Positions 1 through 6,896 are shown, counted from the first letter of the stretch. The stretch is 11,726 nt of DNA from an uncultured Eubacteriales bacterium (GCA_934477985.1 CAKSOR010000042.1:1-11726), one strand, 5' to 3'. The notes: generated from the letters alone by a model not told the origin. Numbers and translations: made by a program.

Positions 1-2
1 AT

Positions 3-74
3 GGTCGCTGCGGAAGGATGTTGCTTTCTGCTAAGCTGATGCTGAGAAGAAATGGTACTGATTTTTGCGGATGA
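3..74 (+). CDS. Possible 3' end of an upstream gene (partial)
   Basis: One frame is open from the window edge to a TGA at 72-74 and would encode about 23 residues ending in RNGTDFCG. Its stop overlaps the ATG at 71 in an ATGA arrangement, the same coupling seen between the next two genes. That is the only reason to suspect a real gene tail. The stretch is too short to recognise, and it could be non-coding leader. Confidence 0.25.
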   Translation, partial: GRCGRMLLSAKLMLRRNGTDFCG

Positions 75-436
75 ACCGCAAAAAGCGCACGATCATCGCG
101 CTCGTCATCTATTCCCTGCTCTCCGCGATGACATTTTACCTGAAGTACAGTCTGGATGGTCTCACGGCGATGAACCTTGCAATGACCGTCCTTGTCTTCA
201 CGATCATCTATGAAGCGTGGAAGGGACAGAAGACCGCGGTCGCGATACTCGTCGGAACGTCGGTTTATTCTGTCGGTCAATCGCTCATCATCGCGTTTGC
301 CGCAAATGGTATCCTCGCCGGCATCGGACTTGCTTCGGCGATCCCGTTCATTTTCATCCTGAAATTCCTGCTCTTCGACGACTGCGTCGAGGAATTTCTC
401 GAGGATCAGCACAAGGAGTATAAGAATCATTTATGA
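71..436 (+). CDS. Small multi-pass membrane protein, unknown function
   Basis: I do not recognise this protein of about 121 residues. It begins with a basic stretch (MNRKKR), followed by hydrophobic segments at roughly residues 7-24, 32-46, 55-75 and 79-100, so three or four membrane spans are likely. The tail is acidic and charged (DDCVEEFLEDQHKEYKNHL) and probably cytoplasmic. The ATG at 71 was chosen over an in-frame TTG at 65. Neither has a well-placed ribosome binding site, and a possible upstream frame stops on top of the ATG, so coupled translation is plausible. Its own stop overlaps the start of the next gene by ATGA, which implies one transcript and possibly a shared envelope role. 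The function is unknown. Confidence 0.7.
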   Translation: MNRKKRTIIALVIYSLLSAMTFYLKYSLDGLTAMNLAMTVLVFTIIYEAWKGQKTAVAILVGTSVYSVGQSLIIAFAANGILAGIGLASAIPFIFILKFLLFDDCVEEFLEDQHKEYKNHL

Positions 437-1257
437 AAAGGCTTGCAGCTTTAATGCTCATCTGCGGACTTCTTGTCAGCTGCTCCGCAAAAGATCCCGC
501 TGCCGATGAAACGACTACTGCTGAAGATTCCACCGCTCAGGTCACGGAAGAAAGCACCGGCGAGTCGACCGATCCAGAGTCTGACGGCGGGCAATCGACT
601 GCCGCCGATGGGATACATCATGAGGTGTATTACGCCGTCGAGCTGTCATTCATCGACCACTTCATCGGAACAGATGAATTCTACAACGATTTCGTTCCGA
701 AGTTCGGCAAAACACGCGACAAGACCTACCGCGGAGTCTGTGAATACTACGGGATCAGTAAGGAAGAGTACACCGACTTCTGGGATGGGATGAGGGAAGC
801 CTGGAAAAAAAATAATTACCTTTCTGAAAACTATCCATTCGAAAAGCTCTATCCGCTTGAGGATAAATATGACGCGTGGTTCTCGGATGATTACGAGACG
901 AATGAAGCGTTCATTCACGAGGGTGAACTGACCTCCGCGGCAAAAAAAGAGCTTGAGAAAGCCGCTTCGTCGTATATTTCGGATAAGCGCGACGATAGCT
1001 ACACGCTCCGCTATTATACGATCGATTACAAGCTGATCGACCATGTCGGAAATGAGGCTTTTGAGAAATTTCTGAAGGCGACCGACGATGTGAACATCAT
1101 GTCCTTCATCGAATATTTCAATATCGACAAGGAAACGTATCTGGATATCTACAAGAACGACCTGCTCTACCCTTATGCTCCCGATTATCTATTCGCAGAA
1201 AACGGCGTCGATGAGATCTTCAGGGTTCATCCGGAGAAGAAATTGGTCATCAATTGA
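433..1257 (+). CDS. Lipoprotein with two internal repeats, unknown function
   Basis: This 274-residue protein is a probable lipoprotein. It has a basic start, a hydrophobic stretch (residues 4-16) and a lipobox LVSC, with Cys17 as the predicted lipidated residue. A Thr/Ser/Glu-rich linker follows at about 20-58 and would tether the folded part outside the membrane. The rest contains two related units: residues about 66-118 (FIDHFIG...EYYGISKEEYTDFW) and about 194-241 (LIDHVGN...EYFNIDKETYLDIY). Each is followed by a YP-containing tail. This points to a tandem duplication of a helical, Tyr/Asp-rich domain that I cannot name. The start overlaps the preceding membrane-protein stop by ATGA. A strong terminator follows just after the stop. 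Confidence 0.8.
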   Translation: MKRLAALMLICGLLVSCSAKDPAADETTTAEDSTAQVTEESTGESTDPESDGGQSTAADGIHHEVYYAVELSFIDHFIGTDEFYNDFVPKFGKTRDKTYRGVCEYYGISKEEYTDFWDGMREAWKKNNYLSENYPFEKLYPLEDKYDAWFSDDYETNEAFIHEGELTSAAKKELEKAASSYISDKRDDSYTLRYYTIDYKLIDHVGNEAFEKFLKATDDVNIMSFIEYFNIDKETYLDIYKNDLLYPYAPDYLFAENGVDEIFRVHPEKKLVIN

Positions 1258-1262
1258 ACGAT

Positions 1263-1295
1263 CGGCTGCCGCGAACGCGGCAGCCGTGGTTTTTT
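1263..1295 (+). terminator. Intrinsic terminator after the lipoprotein gene
   Basis: Perfect 11-bp arms, CGGCTGCCGCG (1263-1273) and CGCGGCAGCCG (1276-1286), form a GC-rich hairpin with an effective GAAC tetraloop. GTGG and a run of six T (1290-1295) follow. It starts five bases after the lipoprotein stop. The T-run touches the stop codon of the convergent minus-strand gene. On the minus strand no T-run follows the hairpin, so it should work mainly for plus-strand transcripts. Confidence 0.9.
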
Positions 1296-2502
1296 ATTCC
1301 TCCGGAGCATCGCCGCAGTCCGGCACGTCTAAAAGCACGCCGCCCATGCAAGCCGACTTGTGCGCGACCAGCCCGGGAATCGTGTACCGCGCCGCAGCCC
1401 ACGCGTTGACCGGCGGGAGCTTGTGATTGTAGACCGCCGTGCAGAAATCGTCGACCAGGAATCTGTGCGAATTCATGTGCCCCGACGGAATCGCCATGAA
1501 TTCCGGCGTCAGATGCGGACGCTCGGCAAGGGTTTCGTCCTGCATCGGCGAAGGATCCGTCCACTGCCATTTGTGATTCGCGACCTTTTCCTTGAAATCC
1601 GCGTCATTCTTGTGCGCGGTCATCGCGAACGGGTTGACCTCGTCGCTTACATCCTCAAGATCGACGCCCTTTTCGGTAAGGTGGGTCATCAGATGCTGTG
1701 CGTTGTTGAACTGATACGCCGCCTTCGTGCCGTAGAACGCCGAGACATACGAGCTCGGCGCTTTGTAGCCTATCCGCCGCAGCTCATTTACGCGGATAGT
1801 TCCGCCGCCCGAAAGCTGCATCAGCGAGAATTCGTCCGAGAACTCGTTGTCCCAGAGATTTTCGCCCTTTCTGAACGGAGTGTCCGGCTCTTCGTCGCGG
1901 TAACCGACCGCCGAAACCTTCACGACATGGTCGCCGACCGCGTTCAGGAGCATCGCGGTAGAGTGCGTCGGATACAGAAACGGCGGCACAGCTGAGGTTT
2001 CCCGCGCGTCGCGGAACTCCTTCGAAAAATGCAGCAGATCGTGGTGATACTGCGCCTCGCCGTAGACGAAATTTCCGAAGCTGCCCCTCTCAAACTCGCG
2101 CTTGCAGTACATCGAGCAGGGATAGTAAACGCAGGTCTCACCCATCATGTAGATGAGTCCGGTCTTTTTCGTAAGCCCGACAATCTCCTGGCACTCCTCA
2201 ACCGTCGAAGCCATCGGGACAGCGGAATAAACGTTCTTCCCAGCCCTCAGCGCCGCGCAGACGAGCGGTCCGTGCAGATGCCGCTCGGCGAAGATCGCGA
2301 CCGAATCTATGTCCTCGCGCTCCAGAGCGTCCTCGAAGGTCGGGATGATTTCGACGTCGAAAAGCTTCCTGTATTCTTCCGCCTTTGCCGCGATCAGGTC
2401 GCAGACATAGACCTTCTCTACGTACGGATGCGCCTTGAAAAGCGGGACGAAATGCCGCGCGAAGCTGCCGCAGCCGATGAAACAAATGGTGATCTTGTTC
2501 AT
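1294..2502 (-). CDS. Gfo/Idh/MocA-family NAD(P)-binding protein, SAVP (GH109-like) type
   Basis: This 402-residue protein has an N-terminal Rossmann fold with GCGSFA (residues 10-15) for NAD(P). Where ordinary family members have the EKP motif with its catalytic lysine, it reads GKNVYSAVP (SAVP at 93-96). It then has ETC (122-124) and YPTH (177-180). The loss of EKP and the Y-P-T-H motif recall GH109 NAD-dependent glycosidases, as I remember that family. The role may therefore be redox-assisted glycoside cleavage or glycoside oxidation rather than simple dehydrogenation; this is inference. The protein is clearly paralogous to the 423-residue protein further upstream, sharing FVYGE-QY-HD, SGGG, KPSSY/APSSY and DDF near the C-terminus. 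A weak GAGAG ribosome binding site lies about 10 bases before ATG. The start is 37 bp after a truncated isomerase remnant, so it is probably read from the promoter near 3550. Confidence 0.88.
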   Translation of the reverse strand: MNKITICFIGCGSFARHFVPLFKAHPYVEKVYVCDLIAAKAEEYRKLFDVEIIPTFEDALEREDIDSVAIFAERHLHGPLVCAALRAGKNVYSAVPMASTVEECQEIVGLTKKTGLIYMMGETCVYYPCSMYCKREFERGSFGNFVYGEAQYHHDLLHFSKEFRDARETSAVPPFLYPTHSTAMLLNAVGDHVVKVSAVGYRDEEPDTPFRKGENLWDNEFSDEFSLMQLSGGGTIRVNELRRIGYKAPSSYVSAFYGTKAAYQFNNAQHLMTHLTEKGVDLEDVSDEVNPFAMTAHKNDADFKEKVANHKWQWTDPSPMQDETLAERPHLTPEFMAIPSGHMNSHRFLVDDFCTAVYNHKLPPVNAWAAARYTIPGLVAHKSACMGGVLLDVPDCGDAPEE

Positions 2503-2539
2503 TTTTTATTCACTCTCTTTTTCACAGCATGTGAAATTC

Positions 2540-2719
2540 TCAGAATCTTTTGCGCAGCGCCGCGACTCGGCACGCGCGCTTGTAAGTCTCAGTTATGTAA
2601 TCCTCGATGCTCATACGGTCATAGGCATCGTTTTCGTGCCGATCCGGCTTGCTCTTCTTGTTCAGCTCGAAGGTCATTATCCCGTCGAACCCGGCGAGAT
2701 CGAGCCTTTTCGCTCGACC
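2540..2719 (-). pseudogene. C-terminal remnant of a sugar phosphate isomerase/epimerase
   Basis: One frame encodes KRLDLAGFDGIMTFELN and, after a charged stretch, YDRMSIEDYITETYKRACRVA, with a TGA at 2542-2540. Strand-plus-glutamate (IMTFEL) followed by a YITETYKRA helix is how xylose-isomerase-like TIM barrels (AP endonuclease family 2) end. About 50-55 codons remain of a protein that normally has about 260-290, with no start codon or ribosome binding site of its own. The frame emerges from inside the truncated solute-binding-protein reading frame, offset from it. The 5' boundary given is approximate; family resemblance fades somewhere between 2705 and 2735. The next gene downstream is a GH109-like protein, the same order as the intact isomerase pair at 4819-6870. 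Confidence 0.72.
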
Positions 2720-3447
2720 GAGACCTGACGCGCCATCGAGACAAAGTTATCCATCGTCCAGGTCTTGTTTTTGACCATATCATACGGATCGTCCATCTTG
2801 TACTGCTCGATGAGCTTTTTGTTGAAGAGAATGCAGTAGGTGCAGTCGTTGTCAAGCGTCGAGATGTCTCCGGTCGTGAAATACATCTTGCCCTTCATCG
2901 AAAGATCCTCGTTTGCCTTCTGATCCCACCATTCCTTGGTGAGGTCGAGATACGGAACCTCCGAATTCAGATCGAGCAGGTATCCCTTGCTCGCAAGCGC
3001 GCTTACGTCGTATGTACCGATCATCGCGGCGTCATATTCGGCGTCCCCGGCCATGACCGACTTGATTATCGTCTGCGCGCCGTTGCCGTTTCCACCGCTC
3101 GCCTCGCCGCGGATGTTGATCTCGTTTATCTTTATGTCGTAGCGATCCTCGATGATCGTGTTCCGGCGGTAGACGGCGTCGTTCACAGTGTCGCCGTTCT
3201 CGCCCTCTGTGAAGAAGTCATAGGATTCCGTCCACTCGTTCGTCCAGTTTCCGGCTACAAAGATGTCGAACGACTTTCCGCCGTAGGTCTTCCCAGCGAC
3301 AGCGGCAGACGCGCGCGTCGACTCGACAGACTCGGGTTCGGTGCTCTCGCTGTCGTTTGACTGTTGTACCGACGGTTTCTCACCGCAGGCGGCAGCCCCG
3401 ACCATGAGAGCCGCGAGTAAAAGCGTGAAGATTCTCTTTGATGACAT
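2677..3447 (-). pseudogene. Truncated lipoprotein extracellular solute-binding protein
   Basis: This is the N-terminal part of an ABC-transporter sugar-binding lipoprotein. It has a basic start and hydrophobic signal, with Cys21 following AAA in a lipobox-like context. A Ser/Glu linker spans about 24-50, and the family-typical pattern follows: GKSFDIFVAG, NDAVYRRNTIIEDRYDIKI, GDAEYDAAMIG, GYLLDLN, EWWDQKAN, and NKTWTMDNFVSMAR ending at residue 240. Family members usually run to 430 residues or more. Here the frame continues for only about 16 unrelated residues to a stop, giving 256. The start at 3447 has a strong AGGAGG at 3460-3455, seven bases upstream. The second half, and any permease genes, are missing. 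If made, the protein would lack most of its C-terminal lobe and probably could not bind sugar. Confidence 0.85.
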
Positions 3448-3490
3448 ATAATATTCCTCCTGAATAATGAATATAAATATTCCTTTCTTC

Positions 3491-3509
3491 GCACTGGTAA
3501 AGTCAGTGC
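3491..3509. promoter_or_regulatory. Dyad in the solute-binding-protein leader
   Basis: GCACTG (3491-3496) and CAGTGC (3504-3509) are perfect 6-bp arms around a 7-base centre. They lie about 16-34 bases downstream of the expected transcription start and upstream of the ribosome binding site. The spacing suits a LacI-type operator or a small leader hairpin. Which regulator, if any, binds is not visible. Confidence 0.4.
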
Positions 3510-3531
3510 ACTTTCCCAATGTTATGAATAT

Positions 3532-3560
3532 ATTATATCATTTTCGGAAATATATGTCAA
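3532..3560 (-). promoter_or_regulatory. Sigma-A promoter of the solute-binding-protein transcript
   Basis: A perfect TTGACA (3560-3555), exactly 17 bases, and a perfect TATAAT (3537-3532) preceded by TGA give an extended -10. Transcription would start near 3525, leaving a 5' leader of about 78 bases. An A/T palindrome (3572-3590: AAAAAATT, GCG, AATTTTTT) lies just upstream of the -35, where an UP element or operator could act. Confidence 0.9.
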
Positions 3561-3591
3561 CCCTTTCCCGAAAAAAATTGCGAATTTTTTA

Positions 3592-3689
3592 CCAGGAATA
3601 AGCTGAATTAATCGAGTTTTTGCGCTGAAAAGGCTTGGATTTATGGGCTTTTCAGCGCAAAAAACAACCTTAAATCAGCGTTTTCCTGG
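3592..3689. repeat. Long nested inverted repeat, possible MITE-like element
   Basis: The inner arms TTTTTGCGCTGAAAAG (3617-3632) and CTTTTCAGCGCAAAAA (3648-3663) are perfect over 16 bp around a 15-base loop. Further out, GCTGAaTTAA (3602-3611) pairs with TTAAaTCAGC (3670-3679) at nine of ten positions. Beyond four unpaired bases on each side, CCAGGA (3592-3597) pairs with TCCTGG (3684-3689). The arms are 41 and 42 bases long. A direct repeat GCGAATTTT flanks it at 3580-3588 and 3695-3703, like a target-site duplication. The outer ends of the 16-bp arms are T-rich (5') and A-rich (3'), the reverse of an intrinsic terminator. The 281-bp gap at 3448-3728 otherwise holds only the promoter and dyads listed separately. 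Confidence 0.75.
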
Positions 3690-3728
3690 AATCCGCGAAT
3701 TTTCTTACATTATTCGCAAGATAAAATG

Positions 3729-4805
3729 TTATCCGTGCAGATTCTCGTAGAACATCCCGATGATCTTCGACACGTTCAGCGTCTCCTCCGGCTTCACGAT
3801 CAGCTCCTCGCGCCCGGCAAGGAATCCGGCGATGTTGTCAAAGAGCATGAAATGCCCCGGAAACTGCTCCTTCGGATAGGGGTTCGTGTAGGTCAGCTTG
3901 GGCGAGATGTCAGCCTGCCGCCCGGCAAATCCGCCCCAGAACATGAACTCAGGAAGCTTCATCCCGGCGTTCTCACCGGCGAGCACGATGCTGGTCTCGT
4001 CGGGCAGGTTGACCGCCCACGCCGTCTTGAAGTTGACGCGCTTCCCGCCCTCAAAGAGAATGCTCCCCGCCGCGAAATCCTCGACGTCAAACTCCTCCTC
4101 GCTGTAGACCCGGTCTGAGAGCGTCTCTCCCGCCAAAGCGCCGGATTCGCGAAGCCCGGAGGCTAACTGATTCTTCGAGTGCGCGAGCCTTGCCGAAGCC
4201 GTTCCGTCTACAGAGATCGGCGTCGGGTTGCCCATCAGCCAGACGATCGCGTCGATCATGTGCACGCCGATGTCGATGAAAGCGCCGCCTCCGCTTAATC
4301 TCTTCATATGGAACGCGCCCCACTTCGGGATTCCGCGGCGGCGGATGCGCGAGAACTCGCCGTAATAGATGTCGCCGAGCGCACCAGCTTCGATCATCGC
4401 CTTCGCCTCGAGCCGGTCTGGCGTGAAGCGCATCGACTGGCAGGCGCAGAGCATCAAGCCCTTAGCCGCCGCGAGGTCGAAAAGCTCCTTCGCGTCGGAA
4501 TAACTCAGCGCGAGCGGCTTTTCACAGATTACGTTCGCGCCCGCCTCGAGCGCGAGCTTTACATACTCCTTGTGGAAAGTGTTCGGCACGCAGACCGAGA
4601 CGATGTCGGGCTCGGTGTCCTCGAGTAACTTCTTCGCGTTTGTCGTGTAATAGTTTATGTTGTGACGTTTCGCGGTCTCAGCGGCGGACTTCTCGTTCAC
4701 GTCGCAGACGCCTACCAGCTCGAAATCGTCGGGCAGATGGCGGTAGGCGGGAATATGCGCGAAATTCGCGATCATCCCGCAGCCGATTATCGCTGATTTT
4801 TTCAT
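3729..4805 (-). CDS. Gfo/Idh/MocA-family NAD(P)-dependent oxidoreductase, canonical type
   Basis: This 358-residue protein, of normal length for the family, is a probable sugar or polyol dehydrogenase. GCGMIA (residues 8-13) is the dinucleotide loop, CEKPLAL (EKP at 95-97) carries the family's catalytic lysine, and DIGVHMID (178-185) supplies the usual Asp and His. It therefore contrasts with the two SAVP-type relatives on either side. The substrate is unknown; inositol-like polyols and 3-keto sugars are typical of the family. The start at 4805 (MKKSA) is preferred because AAGAGG (4820-4815) sits nine bases upstream; an ATG two codons earlier would leave only three. Thirteen bases separate this start from the preceding stop, so the two genes are co-transcribed. 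It is the last gene of the operon before the inverted-repeat spacer. Confidence 0.92.
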   Translation of the reverse strand: MKKSAIIGCGMIANFAHIPAYRHLPDDFELVGVCDVNEKSAAETAKRHNINYYTTNAKKLLEDTEPDIVSVCVPNTFHKEYVKLALEAGANVICEKPLALSYSDAKELFDLAAAKGLMLCACQSMRFTPDRLEAKAMIEAGALGDIYYGEFSRIRRRGIPKWGAFHMKRLSGGGAFIDIGVHMIDAIVWLMGNPTPISVDGTASARLAHSKNQLASGLRESGALAGETLSDRVYSEEEFDVEDFAAGSILFEGGKRVNFKTAWAVNLPDETSIVLAGENAGMKLPEFMFWGGFAGRQADISPKLTYTNPYPKEQFPGHFMLFDNIAGFLAGREELIVKPEETLNVSKIIGMFYENLHG

Positions 4806-4818
4806 GCTCATTTTCCTC

Positions 4819-6090
4819 TTAATATTTCCTCTCGGAATAATCAATTCTCTCCCAATCCTCGGGTGCGTGACCGATCTCGGGGATCTTCAGCGTCTCTCCG
4901 CCACGCATCGCCGACTCGTGCGCGATGACGCCGGGGATCATGCACGCCGCCGCGTCCCAGACATTGTTCGGCGGGAGCTTGCCGGTCATGACCGCGCGAA
5001 CGAAATCGTCGACCAGAAACGGGTGCGATCCGCCGTGACCGAGGCTCGACATCAGATTCTTCTCCTTTTGCAGGTCGCGATAGACTCCGGGCAGGCGCGA
5101 GAGGTCGTGCACCGGCGCGAACCCGACGTGGCAGGAATATCTCACCGGGTCGAGATTCGGGTCGAGCTTTGACTTGTTCTCGGTGTAGTATATCGAGTTT
5201 ATCTCGTCCGAGACATACTCGACGCGCGGGGTCTGACCGAAGACGTTTCCGTAGGTGAAGGTGTGGTGCATTCCGTTGCACATATAGCTGCCCTTCGTGC
5301 CGATCAGGCTCGATATGTAGGACGACGGCTTGTTCGTCCCGCAGCGGCGGAACTCGTTTATCCGCGCGATTCCTCCGCCCGACATCCTGAAGAGTGCCGA
5401 TTCGTTCGAGAACGGATTGTCCCAATCGTTCAGTCCCTTGCCATAGATTCCGTCGCCGACGTCGTCCTCAAAGCCCATGCAAGTAACCTCAACCGGGCGC
5501 TCGCCTATCGACAGGAACATCATCGACATCGAGTGCGTCGAGTAATACATCGGCGGAATGCCCGCGATCCGCTTCCATTCGCTCCCTCCCGAGCCCGCGA
5601 ACGAGCCGAACATCTCGGTTATATCGTGGTAATACTGCGACTCGCCGTAGACGAACCGTCCGAACTGCCCGGTTCTGTAGTGCTCGCGGCACCAGATCGC
5701 GCAGGGGAAATAATAGCAGGTCTCGGCAGCCATGTAGATAAGCCTCTTTTTCTCGACAAGCTCAATTATTCTGAACGCCTCGTCAACGTCGCATGAGAGC
5801 GGAACGGCTGAGAAGACATTTTTCCCGAGTTCGAGCGCCTTTATTACCATCGGTCCGTGCTGGTGGCGCTGAGTGAAAATCGCGACGCTGTCGAGCGTCG
5901 GCTCTGCCTCGAGCATCTGCTCGTAGGTTTCATAAACCCTCTCGAGCCCGAATTTCCGCCTGACCTCCTCGCGGCGCTCCGGCATGAACTCCGCGCCTGC
6001 GACGAGCTCAATATCAGGGTGAGTCAGAAAGAGCTTCAGAAACGACCGCGAAAACTCTCCGAAGCCGACGATTCCGATTTTAACGCCCAT
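4819..6090 (-). CDS. Gfo/Idh/MocA-family NAD(P)-binding protein, SAVP (GH109-like) type
   Basis: This 423-residue protein is the intact-operon paralogue of the 402-residue protein at 1294-2502. The Rossmann loop reads GFGEFS (residues 9-14), with Ser where Ala is usual. GKNVFSAVP places SAVP (94-97) where EKP should be, so the catalytic lysine is missing. AETCYYFPC (122-130) and YSTH (183-186) follow, the latter comparable to YPTH of GH109 enzymes. Later come SGGG, KPSSYISS, and GHGGSHPFLVDDF near the C-terminus. The role is probably NAD-assisted oxidation or cleavage of a glycoside; this rests on motif similarity. ATG follows directly on the TAA of the isomerase gene (no gap), with GGGAGG (6104-6099) eight bases upstream inside that gene, so the two proteins are made together and may act in sequence. 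Confidence 0.9.
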   Translation of the reverse strand: MGVKIGIVGFGEFSRSFLKLFLTHPDIELVAGAEFMPERREEVRRKFGLERVYETYEQMLEAEPTLDSVAIFTQRHQHGPMVIKALELGKNVFSAVPLSCDVDEAFRIIELVEKKRLIYMAAETCYYFPCAIWCREHYRTGQFGRFVYGESQYYHDITEMFGSFAGSGGSEWKRIAGIPPMYYSTHSMSMMFLSIGERPVEVTCMGFEDDVGDGIYGKGLNDWDNPFSNESALFRMSGGGIARINEFRRCGTNKPSSYISSLIGTKGSYMCNGMHHTFTYGNVFGQTPRVEYVSDEINSIYYTENKSKLDPNLDPVRYSCHVGFAPVHDLSRLPGVYRDLQKEKNLMSSLGHGGSHPFLVDDFVRAVMTGKLPPNNVWDAAACMIPGVIAHESAMRGGETLKIPEIGHAPEDWERIDYSERKY

Positions 6091-6870
6091 TTATCTTACC
6101 TCCCGAAGCCACTCGCAAAGCGAGAAATCCGCGTTCTTCTGCCGGTACTCAAAGCCGACATAGTGCTGGTAGCCGCTCGCCTCAATTGCCGCGAAGACCT
6201 GCCTGTAGTCGATCTCTCCGAGCGACGGTTCGCATCTCCAGGGCGAGTTCGCGACGTGAAAGTGCCCGATGAAGTCTATCTCCTTTTCGAGCGTATAGAT
6301 GAGATTTCCCTCCATCCGCTGCGTGTGATAGAGATCGAGAAGCACCTTTAGCGCCGGGCTGTTTATGTCGTGAACAATATCGAACGCGGGCGCGCTGTAA
6401 GGCATCACATACGACGCGCGGTCGTAGCTGTTCAGCGGCTCGAGAATCAGCATAATCCCCTCGTCCTCGGCAGCTTTGACCCCTTCGCGCAGGGTATCGC
6501 GGGTGTTTTCGACAGCGCGGTCGTACTCGATCCCGGGGTCGATGTCTCCGGCGAGCACAATCGCCTTGTCGATGCCGAGCTTTCGCATGACCGGCGCGGA
6601 ATCTCCGATCGCGCGCTTTAAGTCCTCGACGCGGCGGTGCGAGAGAATCCCGCGCATGAGCGCCGCTGAGAGATCCTTGTCGGACGAGTCGAGATTGCAG
6701 AGCGCCGCCTTCATCCCTGTCTCGTCGAGGATTTTGCGAAGCAAGTCGACGTTCTTGTCCGACCATTTCCAGAACTCGACCGAGCCGACCGAATCGTTTT
6801 TGGCGGCTCTGACGCGGTCCGAAATGTCGAGTCCGTCGTACATCATATCAATGCAGCAACTGAATTTCAT
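6091..6870 (-). CDS. Hydroxypyruvate-isomerase-like sugar isomerase/epimerase (TIM barrel)
   Basis: This 259-residue protein has the length of Hyi/OtnI hydroxypyruvate isomerases. Recognisable motifs are ILEPLN (142-147, metal ligand Glu144), LLDLYHTQRMEGNL (177-190, Asp179 and His182), GHFHVA (202-207, His205) and GFEY (239-242, Glu241). Together these give the divalent-metal site of the xylose-isomerase-like fold. SLGEIDY (216-222) also matches the family pattern. The reaction could be aldose-ketose isomerisation of hydroxypyruvate or a related keto-sugar. TIM barrels of this superfamily also serve as C-glycoside-cleaving or 3-keto-sugar enzymes beside Gfo/Idh/MocA proteins, which fits the next gene. 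AAGGAG (6884-6879) lies eight bases before ATG. It is the first gene of the operon, divergent from an AraC regulator. Confidence 0.88.
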   Translation of the reverse strand: MKFSCCIDMMYDGLDISDRVRAAKNDSVGSVEFWKWSDKNVDLLRKILDETGMKAALCNLDSSDKDLSAALMRGILSHRRVEDLKRAIGDSAPVMRKLGIDKAIVLAGDIDPGIEYDRAVENTRDTLREGVKAAEDEGIMLILEPLNSYDRASYVMPYSAPAFDIVHDINSPALKVLLDLYHTQRMEGNLIYTLEKEIDFIGHFHVANSPWRCEPSLGEIDYRQVFAAIEASGYQHYVGFEYRQKNADFSLCEWLREVR

Positions 6871-6896
6871 TTTGGTTTCTCCTTGTCTTTTTTTCT

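Noticed and set aside
2677..2735. Programmed frameshift joining the two frames
   Set aside because: The downstream frame encodes a different protein family, so a shift would not restore a full solute-binding protein. A gene fusion by deletion or misassembly explains it better.
2029..3360. 443-codon open frame on the plus strand
   Set aside because: It lies antisense to the Gfo/Idh/MocA gene, the isomerase remnant and the solute-binding-protein gene. It is Arg- and Ala-rich without recognisable motifs and has no ribosome binding site. It is a GC-driven antisense shadow.
3617..3663. Bidirectional intrinsic terminator
   Set aside because: The outer ends of the stem are T-rich on the 5' side and A-rich on the 3' side, so neither strand yields a U-tract after the hairpin.
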